Below are positions 42,926-52,171 of a stretch of DNA of 64,000 nucleotides, piece by piece. Where the stretch lies: contig NC_020059.1 in the NCBI RefSeq assembly GCF_000330885.1, positions 2,965,001 through 3,029,000 on the forward strand, in the 5' to 3' direction. The notes under the pieces are model-generated. The model searched no databases and was not told where the DNA came from. It was given only the letters and a program-made list of their open reading frames with translations. Origin of the DNA: Rhizobium tropici CIAT 899 (GTDB taxonomy: Bacteria > Pseudomonadota > Alphaproteobacteria > Rhizobiales > Rhizobiaceae). The position numbers were made by a program, and so were the translations under genes. How positions within the stretch are numbered: position 1 is the stretch's first letter; every line of letters begins with the position of its first letter.

Positions 42926-44365
42926 TCACACGCCGGACTGGCCGTCCGAACCGATATAGGCAATGCGCAGCATGTTGGTGGCGCCTGGCGTGCCGAGCGG
43001 CACACCGGCCGAAATGATGATGCGGTCGCCCGGCTTGCCGAAGCCTTCCTCGGCGACGATACGGCAGGCATTGTTGACCATGTCGTCGAGGTCGGTCGCA
43101 TCGTGAGTGACGACACAATGCATGCCCCAGACGACGGACAGGCGACGTGCCGTCTGGATGATCGGCGACAGCGCCAGGATCGGAACCTGCGGACGCTCCC
43201 GCGAGGCGCGCAGACCGGTAGTGCCGGAGGACGTGTAGCAGACGATGGCGGCAAGCTTCAGCGTCTCGGCGATCTGGCGGGCAGCGAGCGAGATCGCGTC
43301 GGCGCCGGTCGCTTCCGGAAGAGCGCGCTGGGCATAGATGATACCGGGATAATGCGGCTCGCGCTCGATGGTGCCTGCAATCGACGCCATCATGGAAACG
43401 GCTTCTACAGGATAGTCGCCGGAGGCGGATTCGGCCGAGAGCATGACGGCATCGGCGCCTTCGAAGACGGCGGTCGCGACGTCGGAGACTTCGGCGCGGG
43501 TCGGGACCGGCGCGGAGATCATCGATTCCAGCATCTGCGTGGCGACGACCACCGGCTTGCCGGAGCGGCGGCAGGCGCGGATCAGCTGCTTCTGGATACC
43601 CGGAACGGCTTCCAGCGGCATTTCCACGCCGAGGTCGCCGCGGGCCACCATCAGCGCGTCGGAAAGCTCGATGATTTCCTCGATGCGCTCGACAGCCTGC
43701 GGCTTTTCGATCTTCGACATCAGGCCGACGCGGCCATGCGAGATCTTGCGAACTTCCGTCAGGTCTTCCGGGCGCTGGATGAAGGAGAGCGCGACCCAGT
43801 CGACTTCATTGGTCGCGAGAACGGCGTCGAGGTCGGCGCGGTCCTTGTCGGTCAGTGCGCCCACGCCGAGCAGGGTATCGGGCAGGCTGACGCCCTTGCG
43901 GTCGGAAATCTTGGTGCCCGAAATGACAGTCGTGACGATGCTCTTGCCGTCGCACTTTTCGGCACGCAGCGCCAGCTTGCCGTCATCGATCAGCAGGCGG
44001 TGGCCGGGCTGAACCGATTCCAGGATTTCCGGATGCGGCAGGTAGACACGCGTGTTGTCGCCGGGGATATCCTGATTGTCGAGCGTGAAAGTCTGACCGG
44101 GCTTGAGATCGACCTTGGTGTCAGCAAACTTGCCAACGCGCAGCTTGGGACCCTGCAAGTCAGCGAGAATGCCGATCGGCCGACCACAGCGAGCTTCGAC
44201 GGCGCGAATGCGCTGGATCAGCGTCCGCATCACATCATGGCTGGCGTGGCTCATGTTGATGCGGAACAGGTCCGCCCCGGCCTCGTGAAGCTTCTGGATC
44301 ATCTCCTCCGAAGAGGAGGCCGGACCGAGCGTTGCGAGGATTTTGACTTTTCGGTTTCGTCTCAT
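42926..44365 (-). CDS. pyk: pyruvate kinase
   Basis: A 479-residue enzyme of standard length that makes ATP and pyruvate from phosphoenolpyruvate. MRRNRKVKILATLGPASSS is the canonical start; the signature IEKPQAVERIEEI near 220-232 and ARGDLGVEMPLEAVP near 241 hold the active-site residues. C-terminal allosteric domain is present. The start codon overlaps the stop of the DUF1036 gene as TGATG, so it is translationally coupled to it. Confidence 0.96.
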   Translation of the reverse strand: MRRNRKVKILATLGPASSSEEMIQKLHEAGADLFRINMSHASHDVMRTLIQRIRAVEARCGRPIGILADLQGPKLRVGKFADTKVDLKPGQTFTLDNQDIPGDNTRVYLPHPEILESVQPGHRLLIDDGKLALRAEKCDGKSIVTTVISGTKISDRKGVSLPDTLLGVGALTDKDRADLDAVLATNEVDWVALSFIQRPEDLTEVRKISHGRVGLMSKIEKPQAVERIEEIIELSDALMVARGDLGVEMPLEAVPGIQKQLIRACRRSGKPVVVATQMLESMISAPVPTRAEVSDVATAVFEGADAVMLSAESASGDYPVEAVSMMASIAGTIEREPHYPGIIYAQRALPEATGADAISLAARQIAETLKLAAIVCYTSSGTTGLRASRERPQVPILALSPIIQTARRLSVVWGMHCVVTHDATDLDDMVNNACRIVAEEGFGKPGDRIIISAGVPLGTPGATNMLRIAYIGSDGQSGV

Positions 44366-44895
44366 CAATTCTGGCTTTCTTGGCTGCCCGAGGGCTCGGA
44401 AAGCTGAACCATCCAGCTCGCCTGGCGCCCGGTGTCGTATTCCTTGAATCCCATCTTTTGATAGCCACGCGCGTAGCAATCCTTGACGCCTGGGATTTTG
44501 AATTCATTTTCCGCCACGCACATTTCGACGTCACCCGTCCAGCGGCCGCCGCGGGCCGCATCTTCTGCGTAGAGATAATAATAGCGGGATTGAAGCGGCC
44601 CCTCGATCAAAGTCGCGCAGGTATTGGCCGGAATTTGCCACCAACCCTCCGTCACCCAGCCGTCCTTGGCGCGATAGCCGATCGCAACGCCGACAAGATT
44701 CTGCGTACCGTTGCACGTTCGGAAATCGGCATGGGCCGCATTCGGCATGAAGAAGAACGGCGCTGCCGCAGCGAGAATGAGGAAGGCGATTCGGGCGAGC
44801 GGGCCTGACCGCTTAACGAAACGTGGCGCGACTTGGCTGGACACGGCTCCAATTGGCTCCCGGTTATTCGTTGTTGCGTCTTCTTGCGCTGCCAT
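44365..44895 (-). CDS. DUF1036-family secreted protein
   Basis: A 176-residue protein with a long polar N-terminus, a hydrophobic signal or anchor segment (ARIAFLILAAAAPFFFMPNAA, residues about 34-54) and a DUF1036 domain rich in Trp and Cys (FRTCNGTQNLVGVAIGYRAKDG, EMCVAENEF, VKDCYARGY): three or four Cys could form disulfides in the periplasm. Function unknown. It sits immediately upstream of pyk with a 1-base overlap and may control pyk translation by coupling. Confidence 0.9.
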   Translation of the reverse strand: MAAQEDATTNNREPIGAVSSQVAPRFVKRSGPLARIAFLILAAAAPFFFMPNAAHADFRTCNGTQNLVGVAIGYRAKDGWVTEGWWQIPANTCATLIEGPLQSRYYYLYAEDAARGGRWTGDVEMCVAENEFKIPGVKDCYARGYQKMGFKEYDTGRQASWMVQLSEPSGSQESQN

Positions 44896-45056
44896 CCCAT
44901 GAATGTCAACGCAACTCTAATCGATTATATTTTCTTCACGGGATGGTGGCGGCACCATGCACCGCCCCTCATCCGATCGAAGCTGCAAACCTTGCACCTT
45001 CCATCCGCACATGCAATCAAACAAAGAGTTGAAAATTTCAATAATCGACAATCCGC

Positions 45057-45851
45057 ATGACCGATTTCAGACCATTTGAATTCATACCCGGCAATCGTGA
45101 CAAAGGCATGGTCATTCTCGGCGACCACGCCATGCGGCGCCTGCCGGAGCGCTACGGCAGTCTCGGCCTGCCGGAGACCGCCTTCTCCCGCCACATCGCC
45201 TATGACATCGGCATCGAAAGCCTCTGCCGTCATCTTTGCGCGCGGCTCGATGTGCCGGGCGTGCTCGGCGGCTTTTCCCGTCTGCTGATCGATCCGAACC
45301 GCGGCGAGGACGACCCCACGCTCGTCATGAAGATCTCGGATGGCGCGATCATCCCAGGCAATCATCCAATCACGGATGAGGAATGGAACTACCGTATAGA
45401 AGCCTTCCATCGGCCCTATCATGAAGCGGTCGACGAAACGATCTCCGCCGTGGCAGAAGCAACGGGCAAGGCACCCCTGGTTTTCTCGATGCACTCCTTC
45501 ACGCCGGCGTGGAAGGGTGTGCCGCGCCCCTGGCATGCCAGCGTGCTCTGGGATAGCGACGACCGTGCAGTCGTGCCGCTCCTTGCAAAGCTCAGCGCCG
45601 ATACCGATCTCGTTATCGGAGATAATGAGCCGTATGACGGTGCGCTGCGCAACGACACCATGTTCCGCCATTGCATGATGAAAGGCATTGGGCATGCGCT
45701 GCTGGAAGTCCGGCAGGATCTGATCGGCGACGAGGCCGGCATTGTCGAATGGGCAGATCGCCTGACACCGATCTTCGCAGAGATCAATGCCGATCCGGCG
45801 CTCCACGAATATAAGCGATATCCTTCGCGCACTGGGCCTTACGAGGCGTGA
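45057..45851 (+). CDS. N-formylglutamate amidohydrolase-like protein
   Basis: A 264-residue metal-dependent hydrolase (DUF/PF05013 family). RHIAYDIGIESLCRHL near 44-60, the metal-binding FSMHSFTPAWKGV near 142-155 and H-x(n)-E motifs match. In histidine degradation the family frees formate from N-formylglutamate, but no hut genes are near, so it may act on another N-formyl or N-acyl amino acid. The DUF1244 gene follows 27 bp later. Confidence 0.88.
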   Translation: MTDFRPFEFIPGNRDKGMVILGDHAMRRLPERYGSLGLPETAFSRHIAYDIGIESLCRHLCARLDVPGVLGGFSRLLIDPNRGEDDPTLVMKISDGAIIPGNHPITDEEWNYRIEAFHRPYHEAVDETISAVAEATGKAPLVFSMHSFTPAWKGVPRPWHASVLWDSDDRAVVPLLAKLSADTDLVIGDNEPYDGALRNDTMFRHCMMKGIGHALLEVRQDLIGDEAGIVEWADRLTPIFAEINADPALHEYKRYPSRTGPYEA

Positions 45852-45878
45852 GCCGGCAAGCGAATTGAGGAGAAAGAG

Positions 45879-46184
45879 ATGACCGAAGTCACCAAGGAAC
45901 AGCAGACCGAGCTCGAGGCCGCTGCCTTCCGCCGCCTCGTTGCGCATCTGCGCGAACGCAGCGACGTTCAGAACATCGATCTTATGAACCTCGCCGGCTT
46001 CTGCCGCAACTGCCTCTCGAACTGGTATCGCGAAGCGGCTGAAGAGGCGGGCCTGCCTGTCAGCAAGGACGAGTCGCGCGAAGTGATCTATGGCATGCCC
46101 TACGAGGATTGGAAGAACCTGCACCAGAAAGAAGCCTCGCCTGTGCAAAAAGCCGCTTTCGAGCAAAACAAGCCGAAAGATTAA
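45879..46184 (+). CDS. DUF1244-family protein
   Basis: A 101-residue protein MTEVTKEQQTELEAAAFRRLV..., with the conserved core LMNLAGFCRNCLSNWYREAAEE (residues about 42-63), containing two Cys in CRNC. It ends with a Lys/Pro-rich tail. Family structure is known but function is not; a metal or nucleic-acid binding role has been proposed. It is 27 bp after the N-formylglutamate gene and is likely in the same operon. Confidence 0.92.
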   Translation: MTEVTKEQQTELEAAAFRRLVAHLRERSDVQNIDLMNLAGFCRNCLSNWYREAAEEAGLPVSKDESREVIYGMPYEDWKNLHQKEASPVQKAAFEQNKPKD

Positions 46185-46356
46185 CGCTCCCTTCACCAAT
46201 TCGGCTTGACCTTGCGCGCCATTCGCGGCACGTCAACTGCCCGATCGAATTCGAAATCCCGCGCAAGCCCCGAAGCGATGTGCCCCTATCGGTGACCGAC
46301 CGATCTCATCTGCGACGGGCTGCAAGCGACCCTTTGAGACCCTTTAGGAGAATTGC

Positions 46357-46608
46357 ATGGAAGAGAACAGCGTCGAGAACGTGGCCGCGGCGGAACTGCG
46401 TCAATTCATCGAGCGCATCGAACGCCTCGAAGAAGAAAAGGCCGCGATTGGGTCCGACATCAAGGACGTCATGGGCGAAGCCAAGGGCCGCGGCTACGAC
46501 ACCAAGGCGATCCGCACCATCATCCGCCTTCGCAAGAAGGACGCGAACGAACGCCTGGAAGAAGAATCCATCCTGCAGACCTACATGGCCGCACTCGGCA
46601 TGGAATAA
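46357..46608 (+). CDS. gapR: GapR-like DNA-binding protein (DUF2312)
   Basis: An 83-residue helical protein, [22 protein letters not shown]..., with the conserved basic region [19 protein letters not shown] (residues about 47-65). DUF2312 is the GapR family: in Caulobacter GapR binds over-twisted DNA ahead of replication and transcription and is essential for normal growth. The ATG follows TTTAGGAG. The gene is alone, with a strong terminator. Confidence 0.9.
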   Translation: MEENSVENVAAAELRQFIERIERLEEEKAAIGSDIKDVMGEAKGRGYDTKAIRTIIRLRKKDANERLEEESILQTYMAALGME

Positions 46609-46639
46609 TCAAGGCCTCACCAGCCTTGCGAGATGATCG

Positions 46640-46668
46640 GGAGCCGGCTTGCCGGCTCCTTTCTTTTT
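46640..46668 (+). terminator. terminator after gapR
   Basis: GGAGCCGGC-TT-GCCGGCTCC then TTTCTTTTTG. Confidence 0.85.
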
Positions 46669-46675
46669 GAGCGCA

Positions 46676-47728
46676 TCATTCTGCGAATAGACGGCCGATC
46701 AATTCGGCCGCACCGTTCTGCCAGAGTTCGCCCTTGCCGGTTCCCGACCATAGGGACAGGAAATCCGGCGATCCCTTCGCCATCGATGCACCGCGTATAT
46801 CCCGCGTGAACTTGTTTTGCGCCGGAAAGGGAAGAATGGCATCAGGCTTCCCATCCATCTCGTTCATGAAGCGGTTCTCGATGCCCCGCGCAAAGCGGCC
46901 CGAAAAGGCGCGTGTCGTTCGCGTCCGGCGCTCCGGCGTTTCCAGCAGCTTTTTTCGATAAGGTGCCGATGTTCCGGCCTCTGCGCAGGCAAGGAAGGCC
47001 GTGCCCATCTGCACGGCCTGCGCGCCCGCCTGCAGCGCCGCGCGAATATCGCCTGAGGTCATGATGCCGCCGGCTGCGATCAGCGGCAAACGAACGGTGC
47101 CGACGCATTGCGCCAGGAGATCGCGCATCCCGATTTCCGGATCCGCTGCCCGCGCATCGAAAATGCCGCGATGACCGCCCGCTTCGAAGCCTTGCAGCAC
47201 GATCGCATCCACGCCGCTCTCTTCCAACGCCCTCGCCTCGCCGAGTGTGGTCGCCGTGCCGATCAGCGGAATGCCAGCCTTCTTCGCTTCCCGTACATAG
47301 CCGACCGGCAACAGGCCGAAGACGAAGCTGAAGCATGCGGGTTTGATACGCAAGACAGCTTCGAACTGCGCATCGAAATCCTCTTCGTAGGGAGGCGAAA
47401 GCTGCGGCGAAGGCAGTTCTAATTCCTGACGATATCGTACGGTCGCCGCCGCCGCGCGCTCAAACCGATCAGTGGCAACTTCCGGGATTGAGTGCGAAAT
47501 GAAGAGATTGATCGAAAACGGCCTGTCGGTTCGTTGACGCACCTGAGCTGCAAAGGCTTCGATGGCCGCGGCGTTTAGATAGGCGCCGCCCATGGCGCCG
47601 AGCGCGCCTGCGGCAGAAGCCGCCGCCACCAGCTCCACCGACGAAGGACCGCCCGCCATCGGCGCGACGATCAACGGATGCTTCAAGCCAAGTTGTTGAA
47701 AAAGATTGCTATCCATAGGGGCAGACAT
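46676..47728 (-). CDS. nitronate monooxygenase (2-nitropropane dioxygenase family)
   Basis: A 350-residue FMN enzyme with a TIM barrel. APMAGGPSSVELVAAASAAGALG near residues 22-44, the QGFEAGGHRG motif near 185 and LIAAGGIMTSGDIRAAL near 212 are FMN- and substrate-binding marks of the family. It oxidises alkyl nitronates and protects against nitro compounds. Converges on gapR across a terminator. AGGACG lies before the start. Confidence 0.9.
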   Translation of the reverse strand: MSAPMDSNLFQQLGLKHPLIVAPMAGGPSSVELVAAASAAGALGAMGGAYLNAAAIEAFAAQVRQRTDRPFSINLFISHSIPEVATDRFERAAAATVRYRQELELPSPQLSPPYEEDFDAQFEAVLRIKPACFSFVFGLLPVGYVREAKKAGIPLIGTATTLGEARALEESGVDAIVLQGFEAGGHRGIFDARAADPEIGMRDLLAQCVGTVRLPLIAAGGIMTSGDIRAALQAGAQAVQMGTAFLACAEAGTSAPYRKKLLETPERRTRTTRAFSGRFARGIENRFMNEMDGKPDAILPFPAQNKFTRDIRGASMAKGSPDFLSLWSGTGKGELWQNGAAELIGRLFAE

Positions 47729-47826
47729 GTCCGGCGTCCTTTCAGAAATGTCTGTTCAGGTCTCCATGCAACATAGGTGCCGCAAGACGACTTCCCAAGC
47801 GTGGGCTTGATGAAATTACGCGTCCC

Positions 47827-48753
47827 TCAATGCCGCCGGAGCGCTTCGGTGCGAGCCTCGATGGCCGCAACTACCGACACCATGTCGAGCCGGCCGTTGC
47901 CGAGTTCGGCGCTCTCGCCATAAAGAATACGGCAGACATCAAGGACCGGCGATGCCGTGCCGACGGCACGAGCCGCCTCGGCAATCAGTTTCGTGCTATT
48001 GAACGCATCGGCTGTCGCCGCTTGCACTGAAAAATCCCGCGCAACAAGCTTCGGAATTTTCACGCGCGTCAGATCGCTGGCCATCGGGCCGGAATCGATC
48101 GCTGCCTGAAAAGTTTCGAGATCGAGGCCGTTCCGCTCGGCGAAATGCGAGGCTTCGGCGAGACCCGCCAGCGTCGTGCAGAGATAGAGATTGACAGCCA
48201 GCTTCATCAGCAGCGCATTGCCGACCGGACCGCACAGGATCGTTTCGCGGCACATCGGCGCAAGCAGCGGCCGCACCTCGGCAACCGTCTCCGCATCGCC
48301 GCCGAGCAGCGCGACCAGCTGCGCTGTCTCGGCAGGCTTCCGCGAGCCCGAAACCGGGGCTTCGACATAGCGTCCGCCGGCAGCGACAATATCGGCGGCT
48401 AGCCCGCGCGAATAGTCGGGCGGATTGGATCCCATCGAAACCACGATATGGCCGGCAACCAGCTTGGCGAAGTCCGGTGTTCCACGCCGCAGCACCGCGT
48501 CCAGCACCATTTCATTGACCAGCATGAGGACGACGATGCGGGCGCGTTCGAACACCTCTTCGACGCTTACAGCAACCGTCGCACCCGCCTCGCGCAACGG
48601 ATCGGCCGCTGCCGGCGATCTGTTCCACACCACCAGCCTGGTGCCTGCCTTTGCGAGATTGAGGGCCATCGGCTGGCCCATGACACCGAGACCGACAAAA
48701 CCGATCTCCTCGCCCGGCGCGGCGCCGGGACGTTCGCTGAGGTTGGTCATCAT
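47827..48753 (-). CDS. NAD(P)-dependent beta-hydroxyacid dehydrogenase, second copy
   Basis: A 308-residue paralogue-like enzyme: IGFVGLGVMGQPMALNLAKAG (residues about 17-37), HIVVSMGSNPP near 105, SGSRKPAE near 140 and LLMKLAVNLYL near 184-194 (catalytic Lys). It is distinct from the enzyme at 41918 and not its neighbour. GGAG precedes the start at 48753. A RIME-like element lies directly upstream and might hold part of its promoter. Confidence 0.9.
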   Translation of the reverse strand: MMTNLSERPGAAPGEEIGFVGLGVMGQPMALNLAKAGTRLVVWNRSPAAADPLREAGATVAVSVEEVFERARIVVLMLVNEMVLDAVLRRGTPDFAKLVAGHIVVSMGSNPPDYSRGLAADIVAAGGRYVEAPVSGSRKPAETAQLVALLGGDAETVAEVRPLLAPMCRETILCGPVGNALLMKLAVNLYLCTTLAGLAEASHFAERNGLDLETFQAAIDSGPMASDLTRVKIPKLVARDFSVQAATADAFNSTKLIAEAARAVGTASPVLDVCRILYGESAELGNGRLDMVSVVAAIEARTEALRRH

Positions 48754-48788
48754 AACAACTCCGATGTTTCGGGTGACTATGCGAACTC

Positions 48789-48890
48789 TGGAGCAATTCC
48801 AGGAAAAGTGCGCAGCGGTTTTCCGTCCGGAATTGCGTGAAACAAAGAGATCGAGCGCTTCAGATATTTCACGAAAAGCTGAACCGCTCT
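48789..48890. repeat. RIME-like intergenic palindromic element, copy B
   Basis: About 102 bp; the first palindrome GCAATTCC / GGAATTGC encloses GGAAAA / TTTTCC, the second, near GAGCGCTTCAG / CTGAACCGCTC, is imperfect. It is nearly identical to the 5111 copy over the first 50 bp. It lies between two minus-strand genes, ilvE and a hydroxyacid dehydrogenase. Confidence 0.75.
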
Positions 48891-48954
48891 TGAGTCAGAA
48901 GCCGGCGGGACAGCTCACATGCCTTTTCCCGCCGGATATGAGTTCATGGTTCGC

Positions 48955-50052
48955 TTAGAACAGGCGGTCCAGCCACTCGTTCTTGTCAGGCGCGCGGCCG
49001 AACTGGATGTCGGTCAGCGCCGCCTTCAGGCGCTGCGTCGTAGCGCCGGCATTGCCGTCGCCGATGGTGAAGCTGTGCTTGCGGCCCTTCACCTTGCCGA
49101 TCGGAGTCACAACAGCCGCCGTGCCACAGGCGAAGGATTCGCGCAGGCGCCCGCTCTCGGCATCCGCCTGCCACTGCTCGATCGAATAGGGCTCTTCGCG
49201 CACCGTCAGGCCCATGTCGCGCCCAAGCTTGATCAGCGAATCGCGGGTGATACCGGGCAGGATCGTGCCGGTGAGCGGCGGCGTCTGCAGGGAGCCGTCA
49301 TCGAAGACGAAGAAGACATTCATGCCGCCAAGCTCCTCGATCCAGCGCTTTTCGACGGCATCGAGGAAGACGACCTGATCGCAGCCTTCGCGCTGGCCCT
49401 CAGCCAATGCGGCAAGGCTTGCGGCATAGTTGCCGCCACACTTGGCCGCACCGGTGCCGCCAGGCGCGGCGCGGGTGAAATTCTCGGAGACCCAGAGCGT
49501 GACGGCCGATCCGCCGCCCTTGAAAAAGGAGGCGACCGGGGAAGCAATGACGCAGTAGATGTATTCCGCCGACGGTTTTGTGCCGAGAGCGACTTCGGTG
49601 CCGATCAGGAACGGCCGGAGATAGAGCGATGCCCCTTCCGCGGTCGGGATCCATTCGCGCTCGATCTTGACCAGCTCGCGTACGGACTCGACAAAAAGCT
49701 CTTCCGGCAAGCGCGGCATCGCCAGCCGTTCGGCCGAATTCTGGAAACGGCGCGCATTGGCGCTCGGGCGGAAAAGGGCGGCCCCGCCATCCGGCAGGTG
49801 ATAGGCCTTCATGCCTTCGAAGATTTCCTGGGCATAATGAAGCACCACGGTTGCCGGATCGAGAGCAAGCGCCTTGCGCGGCTCGATCTTGGCGCTGTGC
49901 CAGCCGCGATCCTGCGAGTAGCGGATCGTTACCATGTGATCGGTGAAGATGCGGCCGAAGCCCGGGTTCTGCAGCAGCGCTTCCCGCTCGCTCGCCGTCG
50001 CGGGATTGGGATTTTTCTGGATGTCGAAGATTAATGTTTCGCCGGTGCTCAT
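48955..50052 (-). CDS. ilvE: branched-chain amino-acid aminotransferase
   Basis: A 365-residue fold-type IV PLP enzyme of the long, eukaryote-like class. The segment LHYAQEIFEGMKAY near 71-84, FLIGTEVALGTKPSAEYIY near 158-176, the PLP lysine region AKCGGNYAASLAALAEG near 205-221 and the EELGGMNVFFVFDD motif near 248 are intact. It makes or degrades valine, leucine and isoleucine. MSTGETLIFDIQ start at 50052 is preceded by ATTGGAGGAGCC. Confidence 0.95.
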   Translation of the reverse strand: MSTGETLIFDIQKNPNPATASEREALLQNPGFGRIFTDHMVTIRYSQDRGWHSAKIEPRKALALDPATVVLHYAQEIFEGMKAYHLPDGGAALFRPSANARRFQNSAERLAMPRLPEELFVESVRELVKIEREWIPTAEGASLYLRPFLIGTEVALGTKPSAEYIYCVIASPVASFFKGGGSAVTLWVSENFTRAAPGGTGAAKCGGNYAASLAALAEGQREGCDQVVFLDAVEKRWIEELGGMNVFFVFDDGSLQTPPLTGTILPGITRDSLIKLGRDMGLTVREEPYSIEQWQADAESGRLRESFACGTAAVVTPIGKVKGRKHSFTIGDGNAGATTQRLKAALTDIQFGRAPDKNEWLDRLF

Positions 50053-50243
50053 GGCTCCTCCAATGCTTCTTTTGCTGCGGCTTTCGCCGCCCATCTCCCG
50101 AAGGATGGTGTAAATCAAATCGGGTGGTATTTGATTGCGTTTACGCCTGTTCTCACGCAAGTTTAAGAGCGATTTGCATAAAATTACGAGGCGAATCGCT
50201 ATTTCTCGCCTGGAAGCTGGCTATCGGTCTCATGGGGCTTCCA

Positions 50244-51506
50244 TCATAGCGTTTTCGCGATGGCTTCGGCGGCAGCCGCGCCGGTTTCATAGGCGCCGTG
50301 CGCGGTAGAATAACGCGTCTTCGAACAGGCTTCTCCGGCGAAGAACAAGTGCTCGTTGTGAGGAGCGGCAAGGACGCTGCGCAGGTCGGAAGCGCCGGGC
50401 GTCGCATAGGAATAAGAACCACCGAAGAGAGGCTCTCCCGCCCAGGCTGACGCAGCCAGCGGCGACAGCGTCTTGCCGACATCGGCACCAAAGACGCGCT
50501 TCAACTGCTCCACCGAAAAGTCAAACATCGCATCGACGCCCTGCCGCTCCAGATCGAGCGCGAGGTCGGCAGCGAAATAGGCCTCGATGACCGGCGCACC
50601 GAATGGCTTCAGGTGATAGGCGCCCGTCCGGCGGCTATGCTGCGATCCCGTCACATGCGTATCCTTCGGAAACATCGCCGGCTCGGCAACACGAAGGAAA
50701 AGCTTGTTTGCCAGGCCGAGCGGCAGGCGGGACGCCGCCTCGATCTTTTCCGGCAAAGGCGGCCAGAAGGTAATGCGTTCGGCCGCAAGCACATTGGTGG
50801 AGACGGTGACGATGACGGCCTTCGCCCGCAGCTCACCCTTGGCTGTCGAAAGCACGATATGGCCGACGCCGCTGTGGTCGATGCGGCGGACCTCGGCGCC
50901 GACAACGGTCGGCACCGGCAGACCGTAGGTGGCAACCAAGGTGCCGTAGCCCTGCTGCACGCGCCAGTCAGGACCAGGGCCGGGATCGTAGCGGCCAAGA
51001 TCGATCACCGAAGACTTGTCGAGCTCTCCCCCGGTCATGAAGGCGCCGACGGCGTAAATCCTTTCATTCCACGGATCATCAGGAGACAACATGGCCGAGA
51101 GATCGGCGTCTGCATCGCCCTCATACTCATAGACCCGCCCGAAGAAGTCGTTGACGGCGGCAGCCGCAGCCTTTGCATCGGGATCGTTCTGTTCCAGCCG
51201 ATGGCCGCCATCGCTCCAGGGCGCAGGCGTGCGATCGACGGTCAGACCCACTTCCTCGGCAATATCAGTCCAGGCATTGGTGCGCGCGCCATGCAGCCAG
51301 CCGCAGCCGAGGTCTAGCGCAGCGGTATCGGCTCCGAACGGACGGATCGAGCAGGCCCGGCCGCCGACACGATGGGAGGCCTCGAGCAGGAGGATCGAGA
51401 GATCCGGCCGAAGCAATTGCAGTTGCCGGGCTGCAGCTACACCGGCTGCGCCGGCACCGATCACGGCAACGTCGACTTCGCCGCCTCTCCAGGATTCGAT
51501 GGGCAT
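50244..51506 (-). CDS. flavin monoamine oxidase-like enzyme
   Basis: A 420-residue FAD-dependent oxidoreductase of the amine-oxidase family. The FAD motif VDVAVIGAGAAGVAAARQL is near residues 12-30 and EASHRVGGRA near 42-51; the C-terminal FAD-binding LFFAGEACSKTRYSTAHGAYETG is near 388. There is no signal peptide. Substrates could be polyamines or other amines; with homospermidine synthase 12 kb away a polyamine link is possible but untested. MPIESW start at 51506 is favoured by AAGGGGA. Confidence 0.88.
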   Translation of the reverse strand: MPIESWRGGEVDVAVIGAGAAGVAAARQLQLLRPDLSILLLEASHRVGGRACSIRPFGADTAALDLGCGWLHGARTNAWTDIAEEVGLTVDRTPAPWSDGGHRLEQNDPDAKAAAAAVNDFFGRVYEYEGDADADLSAMLSPDDPWNERIYAVGAFMTGGELDKSSVIDLGRYDPGPGPDWRVQQGYGTLVATYGLPVPTVVGAEVRRIDHSGVGHIVLSTAKGELRAKAVIVTVSTNVLAAERITFWPPLPEKIEAASRLPLGLANKLFLRVAEPAMFPKDTHVTGSQHSRRTGAYHLKPFGAPVIEAYFAADLALDLERQGVDAMFDFSVEQLKRVFGADVGKTLSPLAASAWAGEPLFGGSYSYATPGASDLRSVLAAPHNEHLFFAGEACSKTRYSTAHGAYETGAAAAEAIAKTL

Positions 51507-51541
51507 TCCAATTCCCCTTCGCGCAAGCACCGGAGCCTGAC

Positions 51542-51572
51542 CGAGCCTCGCGACTTGGTGATATGAGGCTCG
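51542..51572. repeat. inverted repeat upstream of the amine oxidase gene
   Basis: CGAGCCTC-15 bases-GAGGCTCG, an 8-bp perfect stem, 36 bases before the amine oxidase start in minus orientation. It could be an operator or an RNA hairpin. Confidence 0.4.
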
Positions 51573-51784
51573 CCTATCCGCCGGCGCGAACCCCGTCGAT
51601 CATCTGTAGCCGACCTCGGCGCAGCCTGTAAACGGTGACAATGATGGGCATACCAAATTGCCGCATTGAGCCCAAATGACGAATGTCGTACGTGCTTCAT
51701 CGAGGCAGATAATGAGGAAGATCGTGCGGAAACCGACCTTCGCAACAACACTTTCGACCGCGACGCGTAATATTGGAGGCGCTT

Positions 51785-52048
51785 GTGCCAACACAGCTCA
51801 ATAAGACGGCAGCCGGACGTCGGGCTTCTTTCAAGTCGCGTCAGGAAACACCGATGTTCACGAAGGAGTGGTCCATCCCCGCGATCCTCACCATCTTCCT
51901 GCTCGGCGTCTGCGGTCTGATCGCTTATTTCACCTGGACCCTCTTGCCGCCAGCGGCGACAGCACAGAACCATGTCGGTGGAGCTGCCATACTCAGCGAT
52001 AGCAGTGCCCATCTGATTGCCGATCCGGTGGCGAAAAAGCAGCCATAG
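51785..52048 (+). CDS. small single-span membrane protein, unknown
   Basis: An 87-residue protein with one transmembrane helix (IPAILTIFLLGVCGLIAYFTW, about residues 33-53), a basic N-terminus and a C-terminal polar tail. It has no recognised domain. GTG at 51785 has a very good GGAGG five bases upstream; ATG 51854 (64 residues) is an alternative. It stands alone between two minus-strand clusters. Base use looks normal. Confidence 0.55.
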   Translation: MPTQLNKTAAGRRASFKSRQETPMFTKEWSIPAILTIFLLGVCGLIAYFTWTLLPPAATAQNHVGGAAILSDSSAHLIADPVAKKQP

Positions 52049-52171
52049 CAGCCGCAGCGGCCGATGACGCGGGATGAAGGCTAACATGCGCAGGCGCCGT
52101 ACTTTCTGCCGGCCATAAGACCGACGGCAGCTACAGCTTACGGTCGCACCATGATCCGAAGGTTCGGCCGG

